Source: Synaphobranchus kaupii
Taxonomy: Eukaryota; Chordata; Actinopteri; Anguilliformes; Synaphobranchidae
NCBI GenBank assembly: GCA_029718625.1
Contig: CM056376.1
Coordinates: 120,434,264-120,498,263 of the forward strand
Reading direction: 5' to 3'
DNA: 64,000 nt
Shown here: piece by piece, positions 47,230 through 59,089 of the stretch
Layout: the number at the start of each line of letters is the position of its first letter
Position numbering within the stretch: the stretch's first letter is position 1
Made by a program: the position numbers and the translations under genes
The notes under the pieces: model-generated
The model's database searches: none
Seen by the model: only the letters and a program-made list of their open reading frames with translations
Told to the model about the DNA's origin: nothing

Positions 47230-48060
47230 AGATAGGACCACCATTTTGTGCCATTTAAGCAGACAAAGAGATGCTGGCTGGCCACCACGGAGAAGTATCC
47301 AAACACTTCATTATCTCACCCGTGACAGACGGGGCACAGAGAGACGGACACGCAAAGCACTTCTCCGCGCATCTGGCAGCCTCTTTCGTTTCGCCGCAGT
47401 TGGTCCTGACGGCTGTCTCCGTGATTTACTGTAATTACCACAATGGTGGAAGGAGCCTTAGATTAACGAGCCCACGGTTAAAAAAAAAAAAAAAAAACAT
47501 AACAAATACCATGCTTTCGGTAATTAATCGCTCCTGAAATGAGCTGGCCCCTCCATGTCGCGAGGGCGTCCTCCCCTGTGGATTTCATTAACAAAAGACA
47601 AATGGATGCACGTTGGTGAGCTCCTGAGCTGGAGTTCGGGGGGGTGGGGGCAGATTACTTGCAATGGCACAACAAGAGGAGGCAATTACCTGAATCCACG
47701 GGAGTTTATCCGTAGGTGGCCCGGGCACAACTCAAATTAAAAACACCGCGACAACAAACGGCCAAGCAACGGTGACGGACGGTGTGCTGTGAGGTGGGCC
47801 CTGCTCGCGATGGGCGCTCACCCTCGGCCTCAGATGACAACAAGTCCTTGGCCGCGATGCAACCGCCAAGGGACACGGGCCCCGATTCCTTCTCTCTCGT
47901 CCCTCTCGATGCGCAAAGTGCGAATGGGGCGACAACAAAAAAATGCAGCTTTCCATCAACAACACCTACTCAGCCTCAATGAACCAGTTTTGTTCTCGAG
48001 TTTTCCTCTCTTTTGCCAATTACACAATGTGGAGAGGACTCTGATGCAGCTGTGCCATCT
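47230..48060. other. GC-richer candidate conserved non-coding region
   Basis: The longest GC-rich island in the window, interrupted by a poly-A run at about 47480. It contains homeodomain cores (CGGTAATTAATCGC, GGCAATTACC, CTGTAATTACC) and many CpG. Frames up to 93 codons overlap on both strands and lack domains. A large enhancer or an unrecognised first exon with CpG island are both conceivable. Confidence 0.35.
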
Positions 48061-48689
48061 GATGCACTGAGTGAGGCTGACAGAAAGATTTAGCTGCAGA
48101 CAGGGGTTATATTGGGATCAGGGATGCGGTGGAAATCCTGTGGGCTTGTATCATTGTCAGCGAAGGTTATTTTAATATGATCACCTGTGAGTTTTTAGAT
48201 TTGTATTCCAAGTTATAAGCAAGTTCCAATTGCTGAGTTCCTCAGGCAATATGGATCTACGTTGTGACCTGTTAAGGCTGATATATAGGCTGCACCAAAG
48301 CCACTTCATCAGCGAGGCTGGGGTCAAATTTGATGAACCTGGTCTCCATTTGTAACATTGTTTGGACTCAGAATCAATGAAGTCCATCATACCGTGCAAT
48401 CTTACCTCTGTTGAACGAACAGTTATGAACAAATGAATCCGTCTGAGGCTGTCAGGTATTTCCATAGACCATAGAAAAAAAAAGGACAAAGTGATGATGA
48501 TGCCACCCATTCATGTCCTATGGCTCGTGTACACTGGCGCATGAAGCCAAAACCAGGGACAACTTTTAGGTAAATATGGAGATAAGTCGCTTGAAAGATG
48601 TAGATTGCTTGGGGATGCAATATTATGTTTATGTAACCTTCTTAGGTCAAACACTAACAGGAGCATTACCTCATCAATCATATAAAATA
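48061..48689. other. unassigned sequence
   Basis: A 109-codon minus frame (48181-48510) with no recognised motif; it may be repeat-derived. Confidence 0.3.
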
Positions 48690-50931
48690 AAATCTTAATG
48701 TGCAGGAAATTCCAGAAATTGTCTCATGCCTAGCGAGGATATTTGGATTAAGCTCATAGGGGAAAATGTGAAGGGATTAAATATAGGTGTATGTTACAGG
48801 CCGCCAGCTTCAGACAATAGTGTGAATACAATGCTATTTGGTCATATTAAACAAGCTTGTCAGGGAGGCGAGACTTCAATGGGTCAAATTTATTGGTGAC
48901 TTCAATTACCCTGCTATTAATTGGGAATTTGTGACAGGACAAGGAAAAAGTGAGGAATTTCTGGATGTTGTAAATTACCATTTGTTGGCACAGTATGTTA
49001 GCCTACAAGAGGAACATCAATTCTGGATGCTGGTGCTGTGTGCTGTGTAATGATCCTGACAGAATTTGCAGCACTTGGGACAAGTGACCACTGTGCAGTT
49101 AATTTTGAGGTACTTTGGCAAATTAAAGGGCATCCTCTTAAAAGTCCAGGATTTAGAATTTTAGGCATGCCAACTTTAACAAGATGCGAGTGTATTTGAG
49201 CAATATAGACTGGGCACAACTTCTTGATTGCAAGACTGTGAATGAAAAGTGGGGCAGGTTCAAAGGGGTTATTTTTGATGCACAATGTAAATTCATTCCA
49301 AAGGTAAAGAAATGTAAGCTGAAAAAGTAGTCTCCACAGTGGATGAGTAAAGCTATACAGAAGAGTTTGAGGGAAAAGAAAAAGCTTTATCAAAAAGATA
49401 ATACTGAGAGTAATAAGGCTAATTATTGTAATATGTGTGCTAAGGTTAAAAAAGCATCAACCAAAAGGCTGTTTGAATTGCAAATTGCAAAAAGTAATCC
49501 TAAACGTTTCTTTCAATACTTCAGTAGGAAAGGGAAAGTTAAGGAGGAGGTTAAGTGCATTAAGAAGGGTTACTGCTTTATAACAATGAGGATAGTGCTG
49601 ATGCAACAATTACTTTGTTGAGAGTTTTACCAGAGAGGAGGTTACTAATAGGGCGGAAGGAATATTCAGTACTTGGAATGTCTTAGCAGATATTGAGATA
49701 GGGGATAGAGAAGTCCATACGTTTATGTAATTTACTCCAGAAATTATATAAATTAAAGACAAGTAAGGCAGCAGGCCCTGATGGTATATACCCAAGGGTA
49801 CTCAAAGAGTTAAGTGAGATCAACTATAAACCCGTGGCAGGTATTTTTAGACGGTCTTTAGAAACTGGAGAAATACCAGACGACTGGAAAAAAGGTGATG
49901 TAATACCAATATATAAGAAAGGAGACCGGACTGATCCAGGAAACTATAGGCCTGTCAGTTTAACCTGCATCACATGTAAAATACTGGAATCTATCATCAG
50001 AGACAAATTGGAATTATTTCTTTATAATAACAACATCTTAAGAAATAGCTAACATGGTTTTTGCAGGGGAAGGTCATGCCAGACAAACCTTTTGGCATTC
50101 TTTGAGGAACCTAGCAAGCATTTTGATTGTAACAAGGCTTATGACATTATATACCTAGATTTCCAAAAAGCATTTGATAAGTACCACATGAGAGACTCAT
50201 TATCAAAATGAAGACAGGATGAATTATAGGAAGCATTTCAGAATGGGTTTGGAACTGGCTACAGTTTAGAACACAAAGAGTAGTCATTACATAAATTATC
50301 TTGAAAGGGACATCAAAAGTACATTAGTTAAGTTTGCTAATGATACAAAACTGGGAGGTTTAGCTAACAGTTTGGAGGCTACTAAAGTAATCCAAGAAGA
50401 TATAAACAAAATTCAGAAGTTGGCAGAAACCTGGCAAATAAAATTCAACATAGCTAAATGTAAAAGATATATAGGCTCTGGAAAAAGTCCAAAGAAGGGC
50501 AACTAAGTTGGTTCCTGGTATGAAAGATAAAAGTTATGAGGAAAGATTTAGGATACTTAATCTCTTTAAGCTTAGTAAAAGAAGACTTAGGGGTGATTTG
50601 ATAGAGGCTTTTAAATTCATTACAGGGATTAATAAAGTGAACTACAGGAGATTATTCAGGTTGAGCTCTGTTAGTAGAACAAGGGGGCATAGATGGAAAT
50701 TAGCAAAAGGTAAATTCTGCACAGGCAGAATTAGTCACTGTGTGGAATAGCTTTCTAGGTCATGTAGTAGAGGCAGAAACTCTGGGTGTTTTCAAGACAA
50801 AGCTTGATATGGTGCTGGATACTATCTTGTTTGTAGGGGAGCGCTAGTTACCCTTTAGATGTAGGAAGATGACGAGCATTGTTGGGCTGAATGGACTGTT
50901 CTCGTCATTAAGTTATGTTATGTTATGTTAT
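48690..50931 (+). pseudogene. CR1-like LINE, decayed endonuclease/reverse-transcriptase ORF and 3' tail
   Basis: A non-LTR retrotransposon read in several broken frames. Endonuclease remnants: GVCYRPPA at about 48786, IGDFNYPAINWE at 48888-48925, and TSDHCAVNFEV near 49080, the last part of an EEP-type nuclease. RT: KAAGPDG at about 49768, DPGNYRPVSLT near 49935, YLDFQKAFDK (motif A, Asp kept) near 50152, then FANDTKLGG near 50332, where the FADD motif has lost an Asp to Asn. The segment between motif A and this, including PQGSVLGPLL, is deleted. C-terminal: KSYEERFRILNL and RRLRGDLIEAFK near 50525-50625, VWNSFLGHVVEAETLGVFK in another frame. The 3' end has GGGCTGAATGGACTGTTCTCG and a TTATG-repeat tail. 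The 5' third is truncated. Family group CR1/L3-like by motif pattern. Inactive. Confidence 0.92.
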
Positions 50932-53220
50932 AGCAATACCTTGTCCCAAATGACATCTGGATAACTAGCTGGCAGAGCTCACTGGCATCTCTGCTGAAAC
51001 AGTTTGTTCATTCAGGAGCAGAGACTTTGCCAGTCTGCCACAGTCATCACCTAAGATTAACCAATGGCGTACAAGATCAACCTACCTCATTATCATATAG
51101 AGAGCAAAAATAGATAAATAAACGAATGTATAAATAAATAAAGGGTATTCATTAAAATGTTTTTAATGTTTATTTATTTCCGCTTTTATTTATATATTTA
51201 TTTCTCTATATTTCACATTTATACATGTATTTATATCTACTTTTATCCTCAACATTTATGTATTTATTTATAAGTAGCTAAGTCATTTTTGGTCCTTGCA
51301 ATCATGGCTCCCGACACCCGTGGCCAGCCCACGTAGAGCAATGGCGCACTGCAATGTTGTGCACAAACGCAAAGGTTTGATACAAAACCAAAACGAGGCA
51401 GGGGGGTGAGAGAGCGATTGCAGATTTACTGATTGCCTACATTAACGTGCTTTGCGACGTGCGTTTGTGGCTTACAATTATGATTTCTACATGAAACACT
51501 CCAAAAGGACAGGAGAAATCTATCGCATCTTGTAGATCTCAGCTGGCACGTCGCAACCTTTGTGAAACGAGCCCCTGTTACACATGGTATAATGATACCA
51601 TGTAATGATTAAATCCTTAACAGTCCATATGTGAACAGTCCATACAGCCCATAAGATTAAAAACTCACCTCTGATCTCTTTCTTCTAATAAAAATAATAT
51701 AATGCAATTCATGTGAATTACTCAAAAGTAATGGTCTCATCTTAAATGCCATCAACTAATATTAAATGAAATCAACCATTGATGGATGATTCTCATTGAC
51801 ATGCTTTGAGCAGAGCTTTTAGCCCCCTTTATTCAAATTTCAGCCCAATCCACTGATTCAAGATAAAAACAGTTTAGCATCAGTGGCTGTACACATGTAT
51901 CTGCTTGTCTACTATCAGTCTTCACACTTATCTAATGGTGTGATCATGACAGTCATTCCTGTGTTTGAAAGGCCCTATTCAGACTGACAAGATTTATGCA
52001 CCTGTTTCAGCATTTTTGGCTAAAATGAAGTCACAAATGTTTTCATATCAGGTATTCAGCCCTACCCCACTTGTAAACCTGCTTATTTATGATATTGGGA
52101 GATTCCTTGCACGCAGGAGAATACAAACACTTTCTCAGCTTTAGCACACGCACAGATGGACAAAAACATCCTCAAACTGTAATTTCACTCAAACTGCATT
52201 TCTAAGTATCTCCGGCTCCTCTAAACACAGGGGAGGTCTTTAATTATGAAAAACTATGTAATTAAAGCAGGACAGTTCGTATAAGTCTTAGCTGTGTATC
52301 TGGGTATGGGTGTCTGCTTAGAAAATAAATAATGGGTAAAATTAACCAACCAACAAGGCTGTTGGAAGTCAGAGCAGGCTGTGTCATCAAGACAGAAAGA
52401 AGAATCCATGTGACCTACTTGGACTGAGCTTTTTTTTCCAGACACAAAGGATGGATGGCCTGCAGAAACAGTCTGGACAGAAACTCCCTGGCCCCCAAGA
52501 GCAGGGTGCTAAAAATTTAAAGAGGAAAGAATGTCCCTTTTCACCTGTGCTATTTTTCACTCTGACACCTATGTAACCAAAAATATCCCAGGAACATTCA
52601 GGAAATAAATTTAGATAACTATAGCAGATAATAAAACCTTTAAAGCAATGGTCAAGTCGCACAGTAATGTCATACCTATTACGTCTTTGCATTACAAATG
52701 TAAAATAATTTGCCAGCAACAACCTTTAGGCCTAACCCACTCAGACAAAAATGCCATTGTATGCATGTGGTGGCATCCAACATATTTCAATCAACAAAGT
52801 CAATCTGTTTTAATATCACAAGGGAAGGACTTACCTCATCTCTGGATTATGTATTTGGTTGACAGTTATTCCTGTCAAGGACAGCTCTCCAATTACAAAA
52901 CACAACCAAATAGATCAAATCACTAGTAATCACGGCAGACATCAAGGTCACTTGGCATTGATAGCATTTCTTAGGGCTCTAATAGGAAGATGGGATGTGG
53001 GTATGTTTCCTAAAATATATGAGCATGTACTTCACTTCCAAAAGGACCAAAGCAAGCAGTGTGGTATGATAAGTTGGATGAGAACACTGTAAAAGCGCAA
53101 ATGAAACCATTTTTTTTTTATATATTGGAATTGTTTTGGAAGTAAACTAAATCAGGTGTAGCAACAGTGGTTGGCCAATTACAAATGTGTTTTTTTGTTC
53201 CCTCAAACACCAAACCCCAA
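50932..53220. other. mostly unassigned; one AT-rich palindromic patch
   Basis: 51100-51270 consists of TTTATTTATTT/AAATAAATAAA-type repeats in both orientations. A block ending GTGAAACGAGCCCCTG at about 51575 resembles the edge of a Harbinger-like repeat but its partner is not found. From 51600 to 53220 nothing is recognised. Confidence 0.3.
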
Positions 53221-53225
53221 ATGAA

Positions 53226-53645
53226 ACCATGCGTTTTGCGCCTCACCAGAGGTGTTTTCTTGTGATTCCCACAGACATGAGAACAAATGATATCCCAAAG
53301 CCGAGGAAGTGCTGATCCTTGGCTTCTGTAACTAATTACGCTGCAAGGAACATGTTTCCAGCAGGATGATAATTAGTGGGGCAATTTTTGGCAGAAGAGG
53401 AACTTCACAGCCTGTCAGCAGATGTTACAGCTTAGGGTGTTCTAGTTCTTGTTCCCTCATCTTAATTTGTTATTACTTCATCCCCAACACCATACGGAAT
53501 TAGTTTATTTCTCACTTATGGCTTGGTGCCCAGCACAAATAAGATTGATTGGTGCTTTAATCTGAATTCTGATAGTAACATCCAGCTGTCTCCATCACTC
53601 TCGAAGGGCCCGGGAAATGTTAATTTCCAAGCTCTTGACATAACA
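53226..53645. other. candidate conserved non-coding block
   Basis: Repeat-free text with several homeodomain cores (AACTAATTACGC, GATAATTAGTG, TCTTAATTTG, GAATTAGTTT) and no coding frame. Confidence 0.33.
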
Positions 53646-53656
53646 AAAAACATGAA

Positions 53657-53710
53657 GGATTGCAGGTTACAGGTTAGAATCCTAGGCTAGGCAATAGCTA
53701 GGGCCAGCAG
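53657..53710 (+). mobile_element. SINE head fragment
   Basis: GGATTGCAGGTTACAGGTTAG and AATCCTAGGCTAGG correspond to the box B region of the 19 kb SINE (GGTTGCAGGTTGCAGGTTCG, ATTCCCAGGTAGG). Both ends missing. Confidence 0.5.
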
Positions 53711-54405
53711 TTTGTTTCCACCAGGTAGCCTGCAGGGATTTAAACTTTTATTTCAATGGTTATCCTCCAGGGGTCCCCATAGCCACTCTAACAGGACAGT
53801 CAAGTGACTAATCATACAATTGAGTTTCTAACTGAGATGTTTATAAAAACAATTTGTTGATCTAATATGATGAGAGTCATTTTAAAACTGAGAAACATCT
53901 CAAAAGAGACAAAGTTAAACAGCTGAATATAATAACAATTTTCATTTGAACTTTATGCATGACTTTCTCCACTTTTATTTCATTATCTTTTTTTGTTTTA
54001 CTATACCTCAGCTATAAATTATTTTCTTATTACCAATACGGTGTATTTTTTTTATTTTACTTTTTTGTGCAAGTGAAATGTTATATAACTGCTCTCATTT
54101 GTAAATGAGTGGGAAAATTTGTGGGAATTTCCCACTGCTTCTAACAAAAACAAACATGACCGTGGATAACATTTAAAAATACTGCAGTATGTCCACGGTA
54201 GCAATAAAAACGAATAAAAAAGTAATAAAACTGAATTTAACATGTGAGTGTCGCTTGTAAATATTGCCCCGTTTATCATGGTCTGTGCTTAATTAGTGGA
54301 CATTACTTTATCAACTTAGATGATTGAGGTGGTGTAAATGAGATAATTGTTTGAGAAGTAGCTTGACAAAGAGGCTATCATGACCCCTAGCTGGTGGAGG
54401 ACTGA
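53711..54405. other. unassigned AT-rich sequence
   Basis: Nothing recognised. Confidence 0.4.
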
Positions 54406-54481
54406 AGTACCATGCAAGAAAACAAGAGGAAACAAACTGGTGGCCCTAGCAATAGCATTGCATCCTTGAGCAAGGTACTTA

Positions 54482-55423
54482 GGGGTCGATACTAAAGGTT
54501 ACTAAAGGTTTGCGTGTACAAAATCACATGTAAAACTCTTACCACAACTCTTACTCAAAGAGGACTGTGTGTGTTAAATTTGAAAGGTACATGGATGTTT
54601 AATTTTTGCGGGTAAGCCTGCAATGACTATGATAAATTGGGCATCCCTTATTCTTTTGCAAAATAGTTAGAGGAGGTCACGCAAGTATAGATTACTTTAG
54701 TACATGTAATGTGATGTACAAGGCCAGAAAGCTATTTTGGGAAAGGTAGTTGCATGTGCATTATAGTACGAATGGGCAGCAGGTATTAAAAGACCTGCAA
54801 TCAATAAGATGCTGGCTGTATTGTAGCAAGAAGGAGATGTTGTAACAGTCAAAGCCCACAACGCAGAGAGAAGGTACACACAAACAAAATACATATACAA
54901 AGAATTTGTGGATTCATACATCACGAATAGTAAGAATAAATATACTTTAATCATGAAGCAAATCATTTTACACAATACAAGACTAACTAGTATTTGAATC
55001 AAATAAGCAATACAACGTCTATTTTAACAAACAGTAAATAACAAAGCAGCTACAAACTTTATCAAAATGAAACCCGTCATGAGATGGAAATGTGATTTTA
55101 TGTGACACTAACTGCGAGAGTATGGCTAGTAAAAGTATAGTTACGATCATTTCAGTCCTGACAAACATCTTACTCCGGCAGGAACTAAGAGACATCCAGT
55201 GAAACAGTTCTTAGTAAACCACCAGCTTGTTCAGTGTAACAGTAGCCTATACCTAACTGTTCCAAACACAAAACAACTCATTTAAATATGGCTGTTTGCG
55301 GCTGGAGATGTTTACATAATGCCGCAAACAGCCATATTGTTTGTGCTCTTTGTTGATCACCTGCAAAAAGTGAAATGATCACACATGCAAATAACACCTC
55401 TGGAAACTTAGTAAATAGACCCC
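54482..55423. mobile_element. PIF/Harbinger-type non-autonomous element, copy B, complete
   Basis: Ends GGGGTCGATACTAAAGG and, inverted, GGGGTCTATTTACTAAG, an imperfect terminal repeat of about 16 bp. It is flanked by TTA at 54479-54481 and 55424-55426, the 3-bp TWA-type duplication typical of PIF/Harbinger. Length 942 bp. Collinear with copy A at 18.7 kb. It contains an 18-bp-stem hairpin near its right end. A minus frame of 101 codons has no transposase motif, so the element depends on a partner elsewhere. Confidence 0.88.
55285..55338. other. 18-bp perfect stem-loop inside copy B
   Basis: ATATGGCTGTTTGCGGC and its inverse complement, one further paired base each, surround an 18-nt loop (55303-55320). 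Copy A keeps only the left arm. Confidence 0.9.
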
Positions 55424-55550
55424 TTAATCTGCATCTTTTCAGTAAAATATAAGACTGTATAAAACAGATTTACGCTTTCAGTCTAATTATTGTTTCACTC
55501 TGGATAAAGCTGTCTGGTAAGCAAATAAAAAGTGTAATGACATAACAAAT

Positions 55551-56170
55551 AGTGTTGTGCTAAAAAAACAAAGTGTTCCCCTTTCTTGGAATCCCATTGT
55601 CAACTTCACGATATCATTAATCCTGACAGAATAGTGCACAGTAACATGGCTACCCGTGTGCCCTGGCTGGTTCAGAGGCCTTGCAATAAACAGACCAGGT
55701 ATGGCTGCTGAGTGTGCAATTATAGCAGTTACAGATAAATATGATGGCAATAGATCTATATTTAGCATCCAAATAAGCATATTTTAATATAGCAATGAGC
55801 TCTTTACCTTAATGAAAAAGTAATATAGTTTATCAATTAAAATTAAAGAATGATAACGTTAAGAAATGATTCTTCTCCCGACTTATTTTTCCAGAGGTCA
55901 ATAGGAAAATGAGTCAGGAGAAACAGCCCTTAAAGTTATCCATCCAGATCTACTGCATATCTGGCAGCAGAGTGATGGATTGAGGCTCGTTTGATACCTC
56001 AGACCCTTGATGATTTACAGCCATTTAGCCAACCATGTGTTCCATACTGTTCCAGCGTAAATTACAGCTTAATCTAGTCCCTCCCCAAATTTCCATAGAG
56101 ATCCATTCAAATGCAGAGAGGTTATGGTATCGCTTGTAAGAGTACCTGAAAATAAGATATCAAGAGTCTT
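55551..56170. other. unassigned sequence
   Basis: Nothing recognised. Confidence 0.35.
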
Positions 56171-56174
56171 TTGA

Positions 56175-56480
56175 TGTTGTTGGGTCACAGATATCTGGAC
56201 GTCATGGCATGCAAAGGATATGCAACCAAAAATGTAGTAATATGAATTTATTTAATTTATTTAATTTGTCCACTTACTTTTACTATGTACAAAAAGGGCT
56301 ACTACCATTGCTACACGGTTCCCCCGATATGGATGTAAACACCCTCAAATTAAATATGAAAGGCTGCACTTTAACATCATAGTCACTGCCATTTCAAATC
56401 CAGTGTGCTGGAGTACAGAGCCAAAACAACAAAAAATGTGTCACTGTCCAAATACTTTTGGACTGCATTGTACAGTATGT
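56175..56480 (+). pseudogene. Tc1-like transposon, 3' end
   Basis: Same family as 9.8 kb: GCATGCAAAGGATATGCAACC (end of the transposase), ATGTACAAAAAGGGCT, GTGCTGGAGTACAGAGCCAAA and GTGTCACTGTCCAAATACTT, the last being the outer end of the right terminal repeat. It lacks nearly all coding sequence. Confidence 0.7.
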
Positions 56481-56988
56481 ACTGAATTTTCATCTTTATT
56501 TCATGTTTCATTTATGCATCTAATTTTGTATATTTATATACCATATATTTTTCTAGGGGTCTACCAACTCAGGCCATGTTTAAAGGTTGTAAACAGCTAA
56601 TGGAGAGTGTTATATCATTTGTGTTTGCAGAACATCCTAATAGATCATTTATGTAAGCCCTCTAAATCCTTTTAATGTCTATTAAATTTATAAATGCAGT
56701 AATCACTGAACCAAAACACTTGGCTGGAACTCAAAGTAGAGGCTTCATTCAGAGTTAATTAATATCTAGCCCAAGGAGAAGAGGTGAAGAAACTGACCGC
56801 CTTTGTGACAGGGAACGGATGGGGAAGAAAATGTTGGTATGTTGCCAAAATTAGAATTTATTCTCCGCAGCCTCAAAACGTCATCCATCCGATGGCAAAT
56901 GCTTTGACACGCCAGTGGCCTCTGACCAGAGCATAAGTATGATTCAGTAAGATATATGCTTATTCTTTGTATTTGTTCACACATATTC
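56481..56988. other. unassigned sequence
   Basis: Nothing recognised. Confidence 0.35.
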
Positions 56989-56996
56989 TTTGTTAA

Positions 56997-57338
56997 GGGT
57001 GGCACGGTGGTGCAGTGGTTAGCACTGTCGCCTCACAGCAAGAAGGTACCGAGTTTTAATCCTGGTCGAGGGCCTGGTCTGTGTGGAGTTTGCATGTTCT
57101 CCCCGTGTCTGCGTGGGTTTCCTCTGGGTACTCCGTTTTCCTCCCACAGTCCAAAGACATGCAGATTAGGCTAATTGGAGACTCAAAATTGCCCATAGAT
57201 ATGAGTGTGTGAGTGAATGTTGTGTGTGCCCTGTGATGGATTGGCGGCCTGTCCAGGGTGTATTCCTGCCTCTCGCCCAATGCATGCTGGGATAGGCTCC
57301 AGCACCCCCCGCGACCCTGACCAGGAATAAACGGGTTA
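56997..57338 (+). mobile_element. abundant teleost SINE-like repeat
   Basis: Starts GGGTGGCACGGTGGTGCAGTG with a tRNA-like head (box A-like GTGGTGCAGTGGTTAG; box B-like GAGTTTTAATCC), then the characteristic GTTTGCATGTTCTCCCCGTG, TTTCCTCCCACAGTCC and GGCGGCCTGTCCAGGGTGTA. Flanked by TTTGTTAA at 56989-56996 and 57339-57346, a perfect 8-bp direct repeat. I recognise it as a very common fish dispersed repeat; whether SINE or another class is not certain. Confidence 0.75.
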
Positions 57339-57346
57339 TTTGTTAA

Positions 57347-58005
57347 CTCCATCAGGAGGCTGACACTGTCCAAGTTCCTAAAAAGGGTTTATGTAGACAC
57401 ATTGTTCAAAATGAGGGAAAACTGAATGGTGGTTGTCTATAACCATAATCCAATTACAGAGGTAACTGTTAGTACATGAGTACATGGAAACGTGCATTAA
57501 GTGACTTTAAATACTGCACATATGACCACATATTTATGAATGAACTTATTGCTCATTGTGTATGTTTTTCACCTATAATATGCTGCAAATACTGTCAGTG
57601 CAGATCAAGCAAGCACAGCAAATACTTTTTTTTCCCCTCAGTTGTAACAAGTCAGTTGTTCATTCCATTCCAAAAACAGATATTCAATTTTAAAAAGCTG
57701 AAAAAATCAGTCACTGTATCACAGATTTTCATATGTGAGATGGATAAGCCCCATGTTTTGGGACAATTCAATAGAATATGATGTCAGTCACAGTTTTCCT
57801 CCAACAGGTGTTAAAAATAAATCTAAAACATTTCTTTCCAATAAGCACTTTCAGTGTGAGGGACAGTGCACCTCACATTTATAAACACATTTTTATGCAT
57901 TGTCTTTGACTTGCCACACCAATGCCACAATTGAAAAGACAAACTGCCCTCAGCATACAGGGACAAAGCCAACATACCAGTCTGACCTTCATCTGTTAAG
58001 CATTG
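57347..58005. other. unassigned sequence
   Basis: A 101-codon plus frame at 57476-57781 has no recognisable motif. Nothing else seen. Confidence 0.35.
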
Positions 58006-58184
58006 TCAGAGGAGCAGTTGTAAGCACACTTGAGGAGTAAATATCGCCGTTTGAAGCCATTGACTTGATGAAAGAATGCTGATGTTGCATTTGTGTGATG
58101 AATTAAGAGTGCATGGTCTCTTGTGACACTCAACCTAAGGAGCCCGATCGGTAAAAATATTAATCATTTTGAAAATAATGTGAC

Positions 58185-58385
58185 TGAGGAGTGATTGAGG
58201 AGCTTGGCTTGTAAATTGAAGGTTGCTGGTTTGAATTCCATGTGAATTTGTCATTGTAACTGTACCCTTGAACAAGGTGCATACAAGCTGAACAGCTTCC
58301 TAAATTTAGCTGTACAAATGGATGCAATACATAATGGGTGCTATTTTATGTGTCCTGGTTGAAGGCATTAGCCAGTAAACTAAAT
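58185..58385 (+). mobile_element. diverged SINE of the 19 kb family
   Basis: AAGGTTGCTGGTTTGAATTCC (box B), TGTACCCTTGAACAAGGT, AGCTGTACAAATGGAT and a degenerate tail follow the 19 kb SINE in order. The GGATA stem-loop is decayed. Confidence 0.75.
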
Positions 58386-58579
58386 ATTGAATCAAATAAT
58401 CGACCAGTCTGCATGAGTGTGCACATCGACATCTGTTACAGCATATTGAGGGCTTGGTATCTTTTTGTACAAATATGGGAAAAAAATGTATTATCTGGAA
58501 GGCTCATGCTGTTCACTGAGCCCATCTAAATCCACTTGATCCATATGTTAAATTTCACTGAATCTGTGCAGCTGAATCA

Positions 58580-58580
<1 letters not shown>

Positions 58581-58614
<34 letters not shown>
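58581..58614. repeat. (ATT)n microsatellite
   Basis: About 11 units. Confidence 0.95.
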
Positions 58615-58617
<3 letters not shown>

Positions 58618-59085
58618 AGTGACTTTTTCTTCTGAAAACAGCTTTGTTTGAAGTCTTGATTGAACCCAGGCCTTAATCTAAACATTTTCCTGACTATCCA
58701 CTACATAGCAACACATTTTATTCCTTATAAGTTAATGTGCTTATCAGAGTTCAAAGGTCATCTCTTTAAAGAGAGAGCAGGGAGTGTGAGTGTGTGAGAA
58801 CTGGGATGTTAGGTGCTTGGAGTCCAAAGCCCAATTCCAGTTGCTATAGAAATGTAACATTTACAGTGTACTCAAACAAATTGAGAATTTCAGAAGTGGC
58901 ACAATACAAAGCTGGTTCAGTATCCATAATTTTATGCTCATTCATGTGTAATCTGAATTCTTGAATTTCCTATACAGCTGAACACATGTAGAGACACGCA
59001 TACACACACAAAGCTTTTTCACACATTATATTGTATTTGGTATAATTGTACCAGGAAATATGTATAACAACAATAGCCCCTTCTG
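58615..59085. other. unassigned sequence
   Basis: Nothing recognised. Confidence 0.35.
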
Positions 59086-59089
59086 CCCA

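Larger units (their letters stand above)
54425..55545 (+). mobile_element. diverged SINE split by Harbinger-type insertion
   Basis: The left part (GCATCCTTGAGCAAGGTACTTA, ending 54481) and right part (from 55424: TTAATCTGCAT, CTGTATAAA, TCACTCTGGATAAAG, GTCTGGTAAGCAAAT) together follow the centre and tail of the 19 kb SINE. The break falls exactly at GGTACTTA-ACCTGAA of the intact copy. The tRNA-like head is too diverged to place precisely. Confidence 0.8.

Noticed and set aside
55285..55338. A microRNA gene
   Set aside because: The stem is only 18 bp, shorter than typical pre-miRNA stems, and lies in a transposon; reported only as a hairpin.
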